DNA of 64,000 nucleotides from Epiperipatus broadwayi (GCA_028023455.1 JAQFVV010013293.1:1-64000); one strand, 5' to 3'; shown: positions 39,480-53,822, counted from the stretch's first letter. Numbers and translations: made by a program. The notes: generated by a model not told the origin, from the letters alone.

Positions 39480-42400
39480 CATTAGATACATTAGAATGGA
39501 GAGTTTTTGTATCATCGTATATATATATATATAATTAAAACATTATTTAATTCTCACTTCAAGGCAAAAGGCTTCCTAAAAAAGAACGAAAAACGAAAAT
39601 ATAAGGTATTTTTATTAAGATGGCCAAATCGCAGCAATAAATATTTTAAATTTTTCATCCATAGTTAAAAATAATTTATGATTAGTTTTTAATGACTAAT
39701 TAGGTTAGCTGTGGACTGACTACTTCAAAAAAAATTGTAAGCCTTTTTAGAATTCAAAAAAATTTCTAAGCTTAACTTTGCTAAAATTTGAGAAAGAATA
39801 AAATTGTATTATGGGCATTGGTAGATAGATGCACAATCTCTATACCATGAGTTCATTAAATACAAATTTGTAAATATACATACAGCCGTATATGTGTAAG
39901 TAAATATTGATAGCACAGATTTAAATGCATACACGAAAAAAGAAGCGTGAATAAACAATTTCCAGGCAAATCGTCAATAAATATACAGAATTCATTTTCT
40001 CTATATGAGAAAAACTGCACGAATAAAGTGGGCATTTATTCTGAAAACTTATGACCTTAATTAAGCTTTTCCTTCTGACAAACGCTGAAATAATTGATTG
40101 AAATCAAGCTCAAAACATACATAAACGTGCTTAATTTGAAATCAATCCTAAGCACTTAAACAAAGAATAGAAACACAATCTTATTTTAAACAACTTTTGA
40201 ATGAATAATCAATCAAAGCCAATTAATTATAAATATTAATAATAATAGAAAAGATGGCTTATTTATTTATTGAAGCTTGTGAGAGACCTGTCCAAACTTT
40301 TTTTTAAGATTCATATTGCATTTAAAACTTAATTTCATTTTTATTTCATATATATGTGTATGTATGTATGTATGTATGTATGTATGTATGTATGTATGTG
40401 AAAAGTACACCTTTATTTTAACGAATGATTATTTACGAAAGATTTAAACGGATAGAAGATAAAAAGTTCGATGTCATAGTTTTAGTAAAAATTCTCTTTT
40501 TTTTTTTTTTGTATTTATCTTTTTTTAAATCTAAAGCTTTTAAAAATCCTGTGAAAATCCAATACTTAAAATAATTTTGATCAATTTTATTGATAAAAAT
40601 TAAAAGTTCTATTTTACGGTTCTTTTTTATAACAGTGCGCCATATTAAATAGTGCTGCAAATTATAAACATTTCCAAATAGTTTGTATTTAATATTATTA
40701 ATAATGCAACATCCCTTGGATAATAATTAAAATCCATGAATAGACTGGAATTTAAATAATTTAGTTTCATTCTTTCTCTTTACTATTTTAACACCATAAG
40801 TAAATAAAAATGAAAAATCGTAATATTTGTTCATTTTTCTAAAAGAATTTTTGCTTTATTTTAATCTTGTTCAAACATAAAACTTTTTTTAAAATGTTTA
40901 TATACTATTGAAAATAAATATATAACAATAGCATTTTTACAAGTAATTTAAAAATTATTGACTAAATGTCAGTGATGAGAATTTTAATACTTTAATGAAT
41001 AATTGTTACAAATGTGAAACTTTTTAGAAGTATATTCTTATTTATCTCCTTTTACTTTTTTTCGCATTTCTTCATATATTCATATATATTGCTTATAATA
41101 ACTCCCCTCACATACATTTTGGTGCATTTTTTAAATGATTTCTTTATTTTCCTGACAGTTTTGACTGTTCTGCAGTCTTCCTCAGAGCTTTTAGATAAAC
41201 CAAGCAATATATATGAAAGATGAAATGTGTGGTATTTTTAGTTTTTTCTTCTAGTTTATTTTTCAATGCTCTTCTAAAGCATGTTATCCATCAGTGCAAA
41301 GTTGTACATCATGCATCCATAGTTTTTTTCATTTATGAAAACTAATGTAAGTCTTTTTGGAAATGTTTCACTGATATGTGTTTCAGTTATTTGAACATTG
41401 ACTTTGGTTAATATATCTTACTAGCATGTCCACATTCTATGACTAGAGTCAATTTTGTAATAATCTTGGACATTTTTTTAGATTGTAAAACTTTATGATT
41501 TTGGTAGAATATTTAATCTAATAATTCATTTTGAACTTCTCAGTACTTTCTCCTTACAATATTGTCACCTAGTGAATACCATAATAATTAATAGATGCTA
41601 TAAAGTTAGTGCATAAAAATTTCTATCTAATGCCTTTTGATCAAATTTTCTCAGACTAGTCTCTAGCTTATGGCTTCATCAGTGAGAAGTGATTGCATCT
41701 TGATTTTTGCATCCCTCCAACAACCCAAACTGAAAACAAAGGAATGATTTCAATTCAACCTAATATACTTATATAGTCATACAGATCTGAATTAAGTTCA
41801 ATATCTATATATTTTGATGTCTACAGTTTTTATTAACCATAGTCACAACACTCCTTGGCTAGGATGTTATAGTTGCTAAATAATTTCTATAGAGTTAAAG
41901 AGTAAGAACTCTATATGAAACTCTTTTGTTATATAAATATTGATATACCAATTGTTAAAAATAAAAGCATTTAATAAAATTATGTTTGTAATGATGTTAC
42001 GTTCATCACTGGTAGGATTTGCATGCATGATGTACCCAGGAATTATATTAGTTTTTGACTTCTTTTCATTTCATTTTTTCCAGCTATTATCATTTTTATT
42101 TTTTACCATTTGTGTGTTTGTGTAAATTATAACACTTATTCCACATCTTCAATGTGGATTTAAGTATTACTTTATCATGTTTTATATGATAAAATTAAGT
42201 TTAAAAAATTATGCATTGAGTGAGTCTTTGTTGATATTTGCATGCAAAGAACAGTTGCTTTTATTAATATCATTTGATGGTCTTCCTATTCTTATTAAAA
42301 ATGTGAAATGTGAATGTAATTGGATTTATTGTAGCATAATCCAAAAATAAAATTATACATTGGTTGCCTACATGATAGAAAAATATTAAGAATTATAATA

Positions 42401-43710
42401 AAGCAAACAAAAAAAATATAATAGAAAAATTTCAATAAAAGCCAATAACTTCTTATTAAAATGGTAGTTAAAATACATAAAACTGAATTTATAAAAATAT
42501 GTTAATGTTAGTTCAAAAACTTTTATTTAGCATGATTTGTGAAGAAAAAAAAAGGAATTAAAAAAATTATAGAGCTTGTACATATAAAGATAAAGAAATG
42601 AAAACTTAAGCAACAATCTAATAAAGTTGTTTTTTTTTAAAATATTTTTCTAAATACATTTATCTGTTAGTAGTAACATATAAGTTAGTATAGAACATAA
42701 TATTTAGAGTGATATATTTAAATATTTTCTCATCTCCTTTTCAGATTTTGTTAGCCTGATTACTAATGCTAATTTATAATGATCTAATAATCTTTAAACT
42801 TATAAATAACCTAATTTTAAGATGATACTCTAATCAACTAAGCTATTTAGCATATTTAATTGAAGCAATTGATGCAAAAGTTATTAATGCAGAAAGGTTG
42901 TCATTTGTAAATTAAAATCTAATAGTTAAAAATAAATAAATATAATAATTATTTTTTGAAAACTATGACAGATTCATCATGGAATACATATATTATCTTT
43001 TTCAAAGCTCATGAGGGAAAAAAGAAATAAGTCTTAATTCAAAATTTTTAGTATGTATTTAGAATGAGCTGTTAGCTTAGTTTAAGAATCAATGAATAGA
43101 AAGTTTTCTGAATCAATTCTTAACCCTTCTCTATTTTGATACTTTTCAATCATTTCCTTGTGGCAATTTGGGTTAACGGTTCAATATTTTATTTTAGTAT
43201 TAACACTTTTATTCAATATTAAGAATCAATAAATTGTATTTGATTTCTTAGAAATATAAATTTACAAAAGAAAAACATTGAAAAAAATATATTTAAGCTT
43301 TAGAAATGCAGATAAAAAATTATAAAGTGAAATAGAGTGAAGTATGTAATTAAAACATTCACTGTTTTTTTTAATGGATGATTAGCAAAATAAAATTAAT
43401 AAAATGTCTATTCTGTAAAACAAAAACTAAATAATGTTAAATCATCATATATCTATGAAATTCTATTCTACAATTTAAAATTGTATTTATTATTATTAAA
43501 ATATCATGACAGTTCTGTACTAACAAACCAGCACTGATCTTTGTTTTTTTTTTATAAATGACAAATTTCTTTAACTTGTATTTACGAAAAAAAATGTATT
43601 TAACTAAAGTCAAAGTGTAATAATGCATTGTTTTCTCTTTAAATAATTTGTAAAAATAATTGTAAAAATTTACATAAACTGGGGAATATATGCATTTTTT
43701 GTTCTTTGTT
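39480..43710. other. AT-rich DNA, no gene recognised
   Basis: Contains a TATG array (listed separately). Short frames at 40,433-40,660, 41,014-41,223 and 41,940-42,125 are hydrophobic or lysine-rich products of AT-rich DNA, with no recognisable domains. About 41,640-41,830 is slightly less AT-rich and may be an old repeat. Confidence 0.55.
40356..40400. repeat. (TATG)n microsatellite
   Basis: About eleven tandem TATG units, preceded by a short TA run. Confidence 0.95.
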
Positions 43711-43717
43711 AATATCA

Positions 43718-43900
43718 GTTTGAAGACATATGGATGTCTGAAATTTTACATTTTCTATTCAATAGTTAACTCTTAGATAAAGTGCTAGTCTTGATCTGGT
43801 ATTTTAAATCTAATGCTTGAATATCCTAACACTTCACTGAGGAATGTCAAAAGTGTAAAAATAGTCTGTGGATATGGATATTCTGAAAAGCTTGTTAAGA
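43718..43900 (+). repeat. R300 dispersed repeat, diverged partial copy
   Basis: It aligns in order with the first ~180 bp of the copy at 23,315. GTTTGAAGACATATGGATGTC, GATAAAGTGCTAG, TCTAATGCTTGAA, CTAACACTTCACTGAGGAATG and TCTGTGGATATGG-type stretches are diverged counterparts of the same blocks. A (TA)n array follows at 43,918. Confidence 0.65.
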
Positions 43901-43915
43901 GTTATTGGCATGTTC

Positions 43916-43917
<2 letters not shown>

Positions 43918-43978
<61 letters not shown>
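43918..43978. repeat. (TA)n microsatellite
   Basis: A TA run of about 60 bp directly after the diverged R300 copy. It causes a Tyr-Ile shadow frame. Confidence 0.97.
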
Positions 43979-43980
<2 letters not shown>

Positions 43981-43984
43981 ATTA

Positions 43985-46900
43985 AAAAGAGTTTACAATT
44001 AGTTTAGCAAAGCAACTAATAATTACATAATGTGATAGTCTTTTTATATTTTTTCCAACTAATATATTTATATATTAGTTTCTGATTTTATCACCAAATA
44101 AACGTAAAAAGAGCAAATTAGTGCTACAGTTAGTCGTAAGAGAAAGCTTTAAAGTCAAGGCACAGTAGCACCATAACAGTACAAGTATTCCATAATATCA
44201 TGTAGTTGAAAAATGGTTTGTTAACTGAGAAATATATAAAAAAGTCAGTTTAATCAATTTAATATTTTGTTGTGGTTTGCTTTTCATTTTGATGTTCAAA
44301 TGTTATTTGATCTCTCAAATATCAGTATATAAAAGTCACACATGCACACACATAAATATTATTGTCTGAAGGTTTGTATGATAGAATTTTATTTTGTAGC
44401 TAAATGATTGATTATTTTCATTATTTAGTTTAATTATTAAATGCTTTTTAAAAAATACAAAAACTATAAATGAGTATATTAATAATTTAGGGTGGTTAGA
44501 GTGTCACTTTTAAATTTCCTATTTAGGAATCTGAAGTTCATTAGTTTATTCTGTTTCAGCATAGTCACTAAACATCACATGATCACCATAGTCACTAGTC
44601 AAATTAGTAACATAGTTGTCATAAATATAAAGATTACTAAGTCTAACTCTAACTTAGCATTGCCATTAGTCAGGCCAACAATTTTGAAAAGAGGTCAGAA
44701 AAACAGCAAGTATAAAGTTTAATTCTCTAAAAGTATTTTTTAATAATTCAACAAGTTAATAGAAATAACATATAAAAAAAAGTAAAAATAATTAACATTA
44801 AATAAGGCACTGCAGAAAAATGATCTCCTCAGCCACAGAAAATCAATAAAAAAAATCATTACTCACCTATAATCTATTAAAATATTGTAATATAAAAATT
44901 TCCCTTTTCATTTTATCCCTTATCTAATAATGTCAAGATACCTGCATACTAGCTCATAGTTATATAATAACCTTGCTTGGTTACGGTTCATCAGTCTGAA
45001 CAAATAAATAATACCATAAACAAATTAAATTAAATCCTAAATTTAAAATCTTCAACTCCTTGAGAAAAAATTAATTTCATTGGAATTTGAAACAAGTCTG
45101 AAATATGAAAGGAGAAAAAAAGTATTATACCATAACACTATTTGTCTGTATGTAGTAACAATAAATAAATGTGTAAACGTCTTTTAAATCTGATAAGTTA
45201 TTATTATAATTTTTATAATCTGTACTATAATATTTTAATTAATTAATAATTCAATATAACTATTTTTATTTTAAGTAAAACTCATCATAATTATATAACG
45301 TGTCTCAATTCAGTTTTATGACAGTTATTAACTGTAAATTATTGCCTGAAAATCAGCGTTAAACAATTTATTGGATCTCATTTTTGTGCAGTTTGTTTGA
45401 ACATATAATACTGGCCAAATAAAAAATATACTGTTTCATATATTTATTAATTTTTTTTCTAAAAGCTATTATTCATTTTAGCTGGAAAACTTAGATTGTA
45501 ATATATGGACTTTTAATAAATAAGTACACTTTTAAATATTTTTTTTATATTTTCAGACTTTTCCCCCAACAAATTCATATTTTATAAAATAAGTTATTTA
45601 TATAGTTAGAGAACTAATTAGTGATACTCCCCCCTCCAATTTTTAGCAAATTTATGTCGATAAAAAGAAGTGACAGTAGCAAACTATTTCCAAGAATAAT
45701 CAAATGATATCATCTAGTTATAGTATCTATTGGTTAATTTCTCAACCAGTCTTCCACCATGAAAAATGAATGAGTAGTAAACAATGAGTTATAACAATAA
45801 TATAAATTTTACAGCTAAATATAAAGTCAGCAAACAAGTCATATATATTATTAAGAACCCACTGGCCACTATCACCCTTAGTTTATCATTTCCAAACAAT
45901 GTACTCTTGCAATTCATATTTACAGATAGCATCATAGTTTATTGATTAATATATTAATCTGAAGCTTTCAATAACAATCACTAAAATTAAGACAAACTAT
46001 ACAACCGTACAAATCACACTTTTTCCAACAGGGAATAGAAATTTTATCTGTAACTATATCTAATGGATATGATTTTTTTTTATTTCTGAAAATTTTGAAG
46101 TATGATTATATTATTATCAGGAACTATTCAAAGAATAAACACGTGGTTGCATAAATACATAATCCCATTGTTACAGTTATCACAGATATATGATAATAAT
46201 AGGTAAGGATTTTAACTGAAGAGATGAATAAGCTTTGATAAAGTTATTAATATAGAACTATCCTCAAATGATCTAAAACAATTAAAAACACAATTTATTT
46301 ATTTTTTTCAAATTTTTTTTTTAATATTTATTGACAACAATGAAGAAGAAACTAATATGGTAAAGTATTTAATCTACATAAATCTTTTTTTTTTACCTAG
46401 TTATAAAATCTCTCCCCCTTTGCAGAAATGTCTTCGTAAATATCAATCAAACAAGTGTAATGTTTATAGTTTCATACGGAATTGTTATAGTTAAAATTCG
46501 TATTAAAATGGATTCCTAAAAAAAAAAAAAACAAAGAAAAGAAGAAAAAAAATCCATATATATATTTATTTTTGTGGTTATAATTATTTAAAGCTTTCTA
46601 ATTTTATGGGAACATAACATATATTTACATCATTATTTTTTTTTATTTTCAGATTTTTAGTTACAACCATTGTATTGACTATCTAGTTTCAGTTTGAAGA
46701 TATAATTCTAAACAAGAGAGAAAAAAATCTAGTAAAGTGTAGGTGTGTGTGAATAAACTATGTGTCAAGGTTCATCAAATTTACTTTAAAAAATTTTTAA
46801 TTATTAGTAGTAAAAAAATTTTCAAAGCTATCAAGGATCTGTGGAAATTATTATGTTTTATAGGTATATATCTAGATAAATTATAGAGTGTAGTATCATA

Positions 46901-47580
46901 ATTTTAATAATAGTTGCTCTATAATGGATTTATTTTTGTTTCATCTTTAGTAGTAGTATAGTTACATTATAATCTTTATAGTAAATAGTTCATGTTGTGA
47001 GAATGTTCATAATTTCAGATAAAAAATGATTGATTTTTTATTTGACGTTTGTATTTATTTTGCTTAGGAAAATAAATACACTTGATTCATATATATATAT
47101 ATATAATAATTCAGAGTTCATTATAGCACTAGTGGAAGTTACTAAAGCATTTTGAGTATGAAATAATATGACAATTTTTAAAATCATTCGGAATTTTACC
47201 ATGCTTCCATATATATTTAAGATGGTGTACTTTTGAGATACTTATAATGGCTTTTTATTTGAATTTATCTTTTCAGATGATTTTAGAAACAGTAGCAAGT
47301 CAATCATTTAAAGTCCAAAGAATTGATCAAAAGAGATGTTTCATGACTTATAAGATTAAAGCCGTAAAATTATCTAGCATGTAATTATAACAAGGTTTTA
47401 TCTCTTAAATATTATATATCTGTATTCTATTATAATATTTACTATTGTCATTGCATGTGTAAAAAAAAGATTTATACTCGTGCAAATATGCACATCTAAC
47501 CGGATATTCAAACTATCCTATCATTAAATAATAGTTAAAACATTATAGAACATTTTTTTGTAAGTTATAAATTTATAGAA
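43985..47580. other. AT-rich DNA, no gene recognised
   Basis: The 76-residue plus frame at 44,492-44,722 has no recognisable domain. Homopolymer A and T runs are common (for example 46,510-46,550). No RNA gene or transposon motif was seen. Confidence 0.55.
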
Positions 47581-47584
47581 TAAA

Positions 47585-47708
47585 GATATAATATATAGGG
47601 TATATGAGCACAGATTTTCAAACGACCCACCACTCTCCACTCTATCTAATAACACTGATGCACTCAAGCACATATATGCTGAAAAGATAAATAATCACCA
47701 ATATACAT
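47585..47708 (+). repeat. Dispersed repeat (GAACACATATATG family), copy 3
   Basis: ATATGAGCACAGATTTTCA, AACACTGATGCACTCAAGCAC and GAAAAGATAAATAATCACCA match the two copies near 17.3 and 17.8 kb in the same order and spacing. Confidence 0.6.
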
Positions 47709-47709
47709 A

Positions 47710-49054
47710 TATAATAATATATTTTACTTTTATGTATATTATATCTTTAAAATAAGGTCTTTTTACTTCTTCATTAATTATGGTTTATAATGAATTCAAA
47801 TATGGTTCTAATCTTATTAAGGCATGGCGATTTTATTTGGATAATTTCTGTAAAATTTATTTAAATAATCATTAATGCACAACTTTTTTGCAATACTTAA
47901 TTTTGAATCATATTTTTTTTATATTGTTAATAAACTTATAATTAATCTTTAAGTTTGATTCTATCTTAATATGTATTTGTTAAAGAGATCGATTTGATAT
48001 TTTTGTCTTAAGACTTTCAAGGCTTATCTTTAATGATACCAAGCTAATTTGTGACAAAATGATGTCTTGTGAGTTTAAATCTTATTATTTATTATTTTTT
48101 CACTGGTAGAACCTGCATTACATTATATTGTTAAATAATTAATGGGAGCAATTTATGGGTTTAAATGATACGTTTGTATTTTATCAGAATTTGCCATTAA
48201 ACTGTTCCCCCCAAAGTTTTTTTCTAAAACAAATAATTGTTTAAGAATCTTTTTATTAATTATTAAAGATTTATTTAATATCTCTGTAAACCAGATTTAG
48301 TGATTTATATGTATTCTTTATGGAAAGAGACCAACTTGAGACATAGTAAAAATTTATTTGAATCACAACTGCTAGTGTGGTCACATTTTTTTTAAATGCT
48401 TAATAAAATTTATTTTGTAATTTTCGATTTTTTTACATCTCATACCCTGTCCCTCTCCATATTAGATCTACTTTTACATTATGTTTTGTATAAGTGTACA
48501 ATAATTTTATCTATTATTTATATACTTATTTTAAGCATGTTATAAATAAAACAGCCTTTGATAATGAGCACAAAAATATATTTGAAATGTATAGAATAAA
48601 AAAACAGTTGTATATTTATATAGTTTAAGAATAAACTGTTATAATATTTATTAGAATAAATATTTATTAAATGTTTAAATATATAGATCGATTAATAAAT
48701 TTATTGATTATGAGAAATGTAGTCTGAATTGAAAAACCTAGTGATGTAGTACTTACTACAACTAATTGCCATAAACATTATCTGGGATTTAAATTCAAAT
48801 AAAACTGATTATTTTAGTTCTGAGTGAGAACAAGATAATTGGGTCTAGCTAAATCAAATAGCTATATAATTATTGATAAATAAATAGTGATCTAATTTTT
48901 ATTAGTTAAAATATAAAGATTTTGGAACAATTAAGTGAAAATTTACTGGTGATAATTTTTATATGGAGCAGTATTTACCTATGAGAATTAAATGTATAGT
49001 TTAACATTATTTTTATTTTATTCATTACTTATTTTCAGTGAAATTTCAAGCTGA
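47710..49054. other. AT-rich DNA, no gene recognised
   Basis: No motif, frame or repeat could be identified. Confidence 0.5.
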
Positions 49055-49055
49055 A

Positions 49056-49190
49056 AATAAATGTAGGTGTTGCATTGGGGGTCGAGAGATCAGCGCGACT
49101 GCCTTGCCCTTGCAGGCAGTTGCCCGGGTTGCGGATTCGCGTCCCGGCCGATGCTATGACACTTAAAAAAAAAAAAAATAAAGGTAGGTG
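49056..49190 (+). repeat. tRNA-derived SINE with poly-A tail and target-site duplication
   Basis: A compact GC-rich island. Ends GCATTGG (49,072-49,078) and CCGATGC (49,148-49,154) pair as a 7-bp acceptor stem with one G-T wobble. ACTGCCT and AGGCAGT pair in the anticodon-arm position. CCGGG and CCCGG pair as a T stem around an enlarged loop containing ATTCGCGTCC (B-box-like). A short tail and about 14 A residues follow. The flanks AATAAATGTAGGTG (49,056-49,069) and AATAAAGGTAGGTG (49,177-49,190) agree at 13 of 14 positions, as expected for a target-site duplication made by LINE-type reverse transcription. The oversized loops exclude a working tRNA. A short SINE or a retroposed tRNA pseudogene are both possible. 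Confidence 0.75.
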
Positions 49191-49194
49191 GATT

Positions 49195-50755
49195 AAAAAA
49201 TAAGTGAATGATTTACTTGCTTAGATGAATCTATAGTTTTCAAGTACTAGAAGTGAAATGTGGCGCTTTGATTTAAAAATCTTTTGCTTTCGGTTCCGTC
49301 ATTATACCACTCTTCTAAATCACACAAAACAATATAAAGATATATGTGTTTTTAACAGAAGATGGACTGAAATTTTTCGCTTAGTAGTCATTTGCAGAGT
49401 AATGGAATCTGAAAAAGTTCACTAATAACAATTGAAAAAAAAAAAATCTATTTAGTTATGTCTATCTATATATATGTAAAATGTTTACAAGTTAACAATG
49501 AAATTATCAAAATATTTTTTTAACAAACTAAACTCAATCTATTTGTTATATTGTCAAGGTAATTATTTTATTTTCAATATATTTAAATGAAATATTTTTG
49601 TATTTGAAACAAATTGTTGATTAAAAAAAATTTTTAACAATTTTTTGTTACAGATTGCAATGATTAAAAGACTTTATTATTATTCATTTGCGTCTTTTCT
49701 TTGCATAATGATTTTGTTTTTTTTTTCTTTAGAAATAATAATTAGTTTCTATTTTTTAAATACTAAGCAATTAAAAACATAATTTTGTAAATGAAGTCTT
49801 TTTAGAATTTACACAGAGAATAAACGATGTCATACGGTTCTTCATAAAAGATTTATTATTATTTTAAAATAATTAATCTAAAATAAGAAAAAGTAATAAT
49901 AACTTTCAAAAATTATTTAAACTACAATTAATCCAAAATCTTTGTTCCATGGGCTTTTTGAATTTGTAAATTTGTCGGAATTCAACTTTTTCCAGCCCTC
50001 CTTACAAAGCCAAATTTTGTTGAAAAATTAAATAAATATTATGGAATTTTTTTAAATCTTGATTAAGTTTACATTAAGTATCCATTAAAGCTCAATTTAT
50101 TACAGTTACTTCAGTCTATAACTTTTAAAATTATATATATATGTGGGTATACTTTTCATGGAAAACCATCATTCCTCAAATCAGCTTAGAGAACCCAAAT
50201 AAATGAATCTTTCTATCAGATATGATAGTCTGATTTTTTTTTATATAAATAACATGGCTGTAAATCATAGTTTTATAGTTTGAATATATTCATAATCAAA
50301 TATTATTACATGATATCAAACCCTGCAATGCATTCAACATACATTTCACAGTGTTATGACTATATATATATATATATATAGTAACGTGAATCTCTCTACA
50401 CTACCATGATCAGGGACATTTGAACAAAAATGTAATTGATTTATTAGTCCAATCATACACTATAAGGAGCACATTGAGAGGCATTATCAGTTTAAAGACT
50501 ATTTCTGATAATGTTAACTCCACACAGTAATATTTCCTGCTCATCATATGAATATAACATGCTACTAATATTATTATAGAACTACAGTGGTGCCACTAGC
50601 AAACTAAATTTAAACATATACTCTTTGAAGAGATGCTGATAGCGCCAGATTATAGTTTTGTGGATTCATGAAACTTACTGGTAATGTTGTGCTATAATCT
50701 TCAATACTTTCTTTTTCTGTTTCCATCTTTATTTTCGCATTTTTTATATAACATA
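49195..50755. other. AT-rich DNA with a mixed block at 50,385-50,720
   Basis: 49,195-50,355 is AT-rich without features. After a TA run at 50,363-50,380, the stretch to about 50,720 is less AT-rich and shares a short motif (AATATTTCCTGCTCATCA) with the block at 34.4 kb that also follows a TA array. It may be an unidentified repeat. Confidence 0.4.
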
Positions 50756-50756
50756 T

Positions 50757-50903
50757 AATAACAATATTTCATTCTTCTTACACTTTAAAGCAAAATATAT
50801 TTATTTATTCTTTACAGTTTCGATTACTAGGAACAGTCGAAACTGTAAAGAATAAATAAATATATTTTGCTTTAAAGTGTAAGAAGAGTGAAATGTTGTT
50901 ATT
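50757..50903. repeat. Long hairpin: 67-bp inverted repeat with 13-bp spacer
   Basis: Arms 50,757-50,823 and 50,837-50,903 are reverse complements with only two mismatches by eye. They carry TTACACTTTAAAGC and TTATTCTTTACAGTTTCGA. There is no coding content. It could be a MITE consisting of inverted repeats, or a fold-back duplication. Confidence 0.9.
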
Positions 50904-51102
50904 AATGTTGTATTACTTAGTTAACCTGATGAAATACATAAATGAAAATTGAACATGGCAAAACAGATGTAACAATAACAATAGCAGTTTTATTCCAGTA
51001 GGTAACATGCCTGTTGTCTTTACATCCTCTCAAATACTCAATATTATAGTCCTTAATGAGGCATCAGCATCCTTAGATATCAATAGTTTTACATTAACTT
51101 TT

Positions 51103-51111
51103 ACACACATG

Positions 51112-51154
<43 letters not shown>

Positions 51155-51155
51155 T
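51103..51155. repeat. Compound (CA)n(TA)n microsatellite
   Basis: A run of ACACAC with one ATG interruption passes into a run of TA. Confidence 0.95.
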
Positions 51156-51224
51156 ATCCAGATGCCATATCAAGGCTGAAATTATATATTTAAAGAAAAA
51201 TAACAATCACATTAGAAAATAGAT

Positions 51225-53170
51225 CATGTACATGTATATACAAAAAAATTACAATATACAAATACATATCTTATTCTATAATAAAAACATAGAAAGGTTA
51301 ATTAAAAAATAAATTATTATTGGTTTAAGGTTAACAGTTGAGAGAAAGAGAAGAAAAAATATATTTTATATATATGTTTATAAATATAATGAAAATAAAA
51401 GATAACACTTACTTTGAGTCCTGGGTTTTTGAATTTTGTCTTTATCCATTATCTTTGTCAGTAAAACATAGTTAAACAACTAACCTTTTTGTCCAGTCAT
51501 AATAATCATTATCAATATTTTTTTTTGTTTCCCATTTATTTATAGAGTTTGAAATATAATTTTCATTCATGAGATTAAAATTAGTTCTTAATCCTCTAGT
51601 TGCTCCTATGTATTTTATAATCACATATATAAATCCATGTGGATTTTTAGAAAAATTATGAATTTTGTCAATTAACAAAATTTGTTATAATATTTCTTTA
51701 ATAATCCATCCATGTTTTTCTGGTCATTTTTAGAAAATCTTTTTTCCCTTCATACAGCACACTTAAGTATTCATGTATGGTAGAGCTGAAATGGAATAAT
51801 TAAATTTTTTTCTTCATGCGAGATTATGCAAGCTAAACATGTCTCTTTCTTCTTCTGAGAACTGCCATGCAATTGAGATATGGATCACAACAAATGTTTT
51901 CTCAGCCATCCATTTCTTTGAAATTTATCTTACATATATACAAGACCAGTGCTTGCTTTATTTATTATGCACTCATTCTTATTTTCCAAGTTTCTGAATG
52001 TATATACATGTTTCAATGGTTTTCACAAAATATAGTCTGATTAATTGATCTATTTTTTTTTCCTGACAGCCTTTTTATAGCTTATCAAAACCCAATTAGC
52101 CCAATACAACTCTCTATAAGGTATTTATTATTTATTAATAAATAGTATAATTAAATCAGCCACCTTACAATCATTATCATTGCTTTCTTTTTAAAAAGCA
52201 CGGGAAGGAAAGTGTCATGATGATTAATCATCATCAGAAATAGAAAAAGGGAAAACAAGTATATATATATTTGTTAATACAAACATTCTGATATTCCACA
52301 TTTTTTAAAATTGACTTGACTAAAACTTTTATTGCAGAATTGAAAACTTTAAAAAACTTTTTCTATCCCTTTCTCATTTTCCAAAATTAATTTTACAAAC
52401 TAGTTTTATATATATAGAAATGTTTGTTTGAGGGAAAATTTCAAAAAACTCATACACACTAGAACAAATCTTAACTTTTATTTACCGAGGATTTAAGATA
52501 AAGAAATAAGTGCTATTAACTCTTAATGTTGTATTTGATTGTTAATCCTTTATTTACTGAGGGTTTTAGAATTAAAATGTTATTAATTATTAGCTTTCAT
52601 ATTTGACATTTGCATTTAATGCATGATGTAACCACATGTACTTATAATATATGTATCCTATATTTATTACATATACCTCCATCTATACATGTATATATAA
52701 TCTAAAAAATAAAATAGAACAATGACAGAATATCTAATATATAATAATGTTTCTATTAAATATTTTGACATTTTTATGTGATTCAAAATAAGTCAATAAA
52801 TACAACAATATTAGTTATCTTATTTTGGAGCTATTTACTGTAAGCTAAATAATTAAAAAACGATTATGTAATATAAATGACTAAAAAATAATTGTTAAAA
52901 CATAAATGCATCAGTTTCACTTTTAACTGCTAATTTACAGCAACAAAAACAGAAGCAAAAAATGGCCTGGAGATGGGGATTTTATAGCATTATATGCTTT
53001 AGTAAACATTAATTAGTCTCGATTACAGTAGATTACAGTGAAGAATAAGCAAATGAGAGAGTCATGTAATATTGTTGTTAAAATATTACCTTAAATACAT
53101 ATTGAAAAAAAATAATTATATCAAACAAAGAAAACATTAATATATTACTTTTTAAAAATTAATTTTTAAA
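51225..53170. other. AT-rich DNA, no gene recognised
   Basis: The 68-residue minus frame at 51,472-51,678 has no recognisable domain. Nothing else could be identified. Confidence 0.5.
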
Positions 53171-53173
53171 CAT

Positions 53174-53822
53174 ATTAATAATATGTTACATTTTGAATTA
53201 CAAGTGTCAAATTCACTCCATCACTTTGAACCATCCACTTCAGATGAATACTGTAATGATGATTACTAATCATTTACTAAACTAGAGATTGTCTCTATTA
53301 CAGATATATAAATGTTAAACCTCAGTTAAAGATTAATATATCTGACTTTTTTAATTAAACACACACATTGAGTTATTCACATTTCTTTTCCCCATGTGTA
53401 ATATCTTTATAAATATATTAAATAATCTTCACCCTTCTATACATTCTTTTAAAGTTTTATTTTAAATAAAGATACAATAAAAGTCAAATGGCCCCAAGAT
53501 GCAATTCATGCTGAATGAGCATTTATCAGTTGCCTAGGTTACCATATCTCATATATAGCATTATTATATGAAGAGTATTTATCAATAATAAATTGTTACA
53601 TTTTGATTTACAAGTGTCAAACTCATGCCACCCATAACTTTGACACCATCCAGTTCAGATATATACAGTAATGATTATTACTAATCATTTACTAAACTAG
53701 AGATTGTCTCTAGCATAGATATAAACTTTAAAGTTCAGTTAAAGATTAATATATCTGATTTTTAAAAATTAAACACACACACAAAGAGTTATTCACATTT
53801 CTGTTTTTTTATGTGTAATATC
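53174..53822 (+). repeat. Tandem repeat, about 410-bp unit (one full, one partial)
   Basis: Unit 1 (about 53,174-53,585) and partial unit 2 (about 53,586-53,822) are direct copies. Both contain TTACAAGTGTCAAA-type, ATCATTTACTAAACTAGAGA, CAGTTAAAGATTAATATATC and GAGTTATTCACATTTCT stretches. Part of the same unit continues in inverse orientation from 53,822 and, interrupted by the hAT insertion, from 58,419 to about 58,600. Non-coding. Confidence 0.8.
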
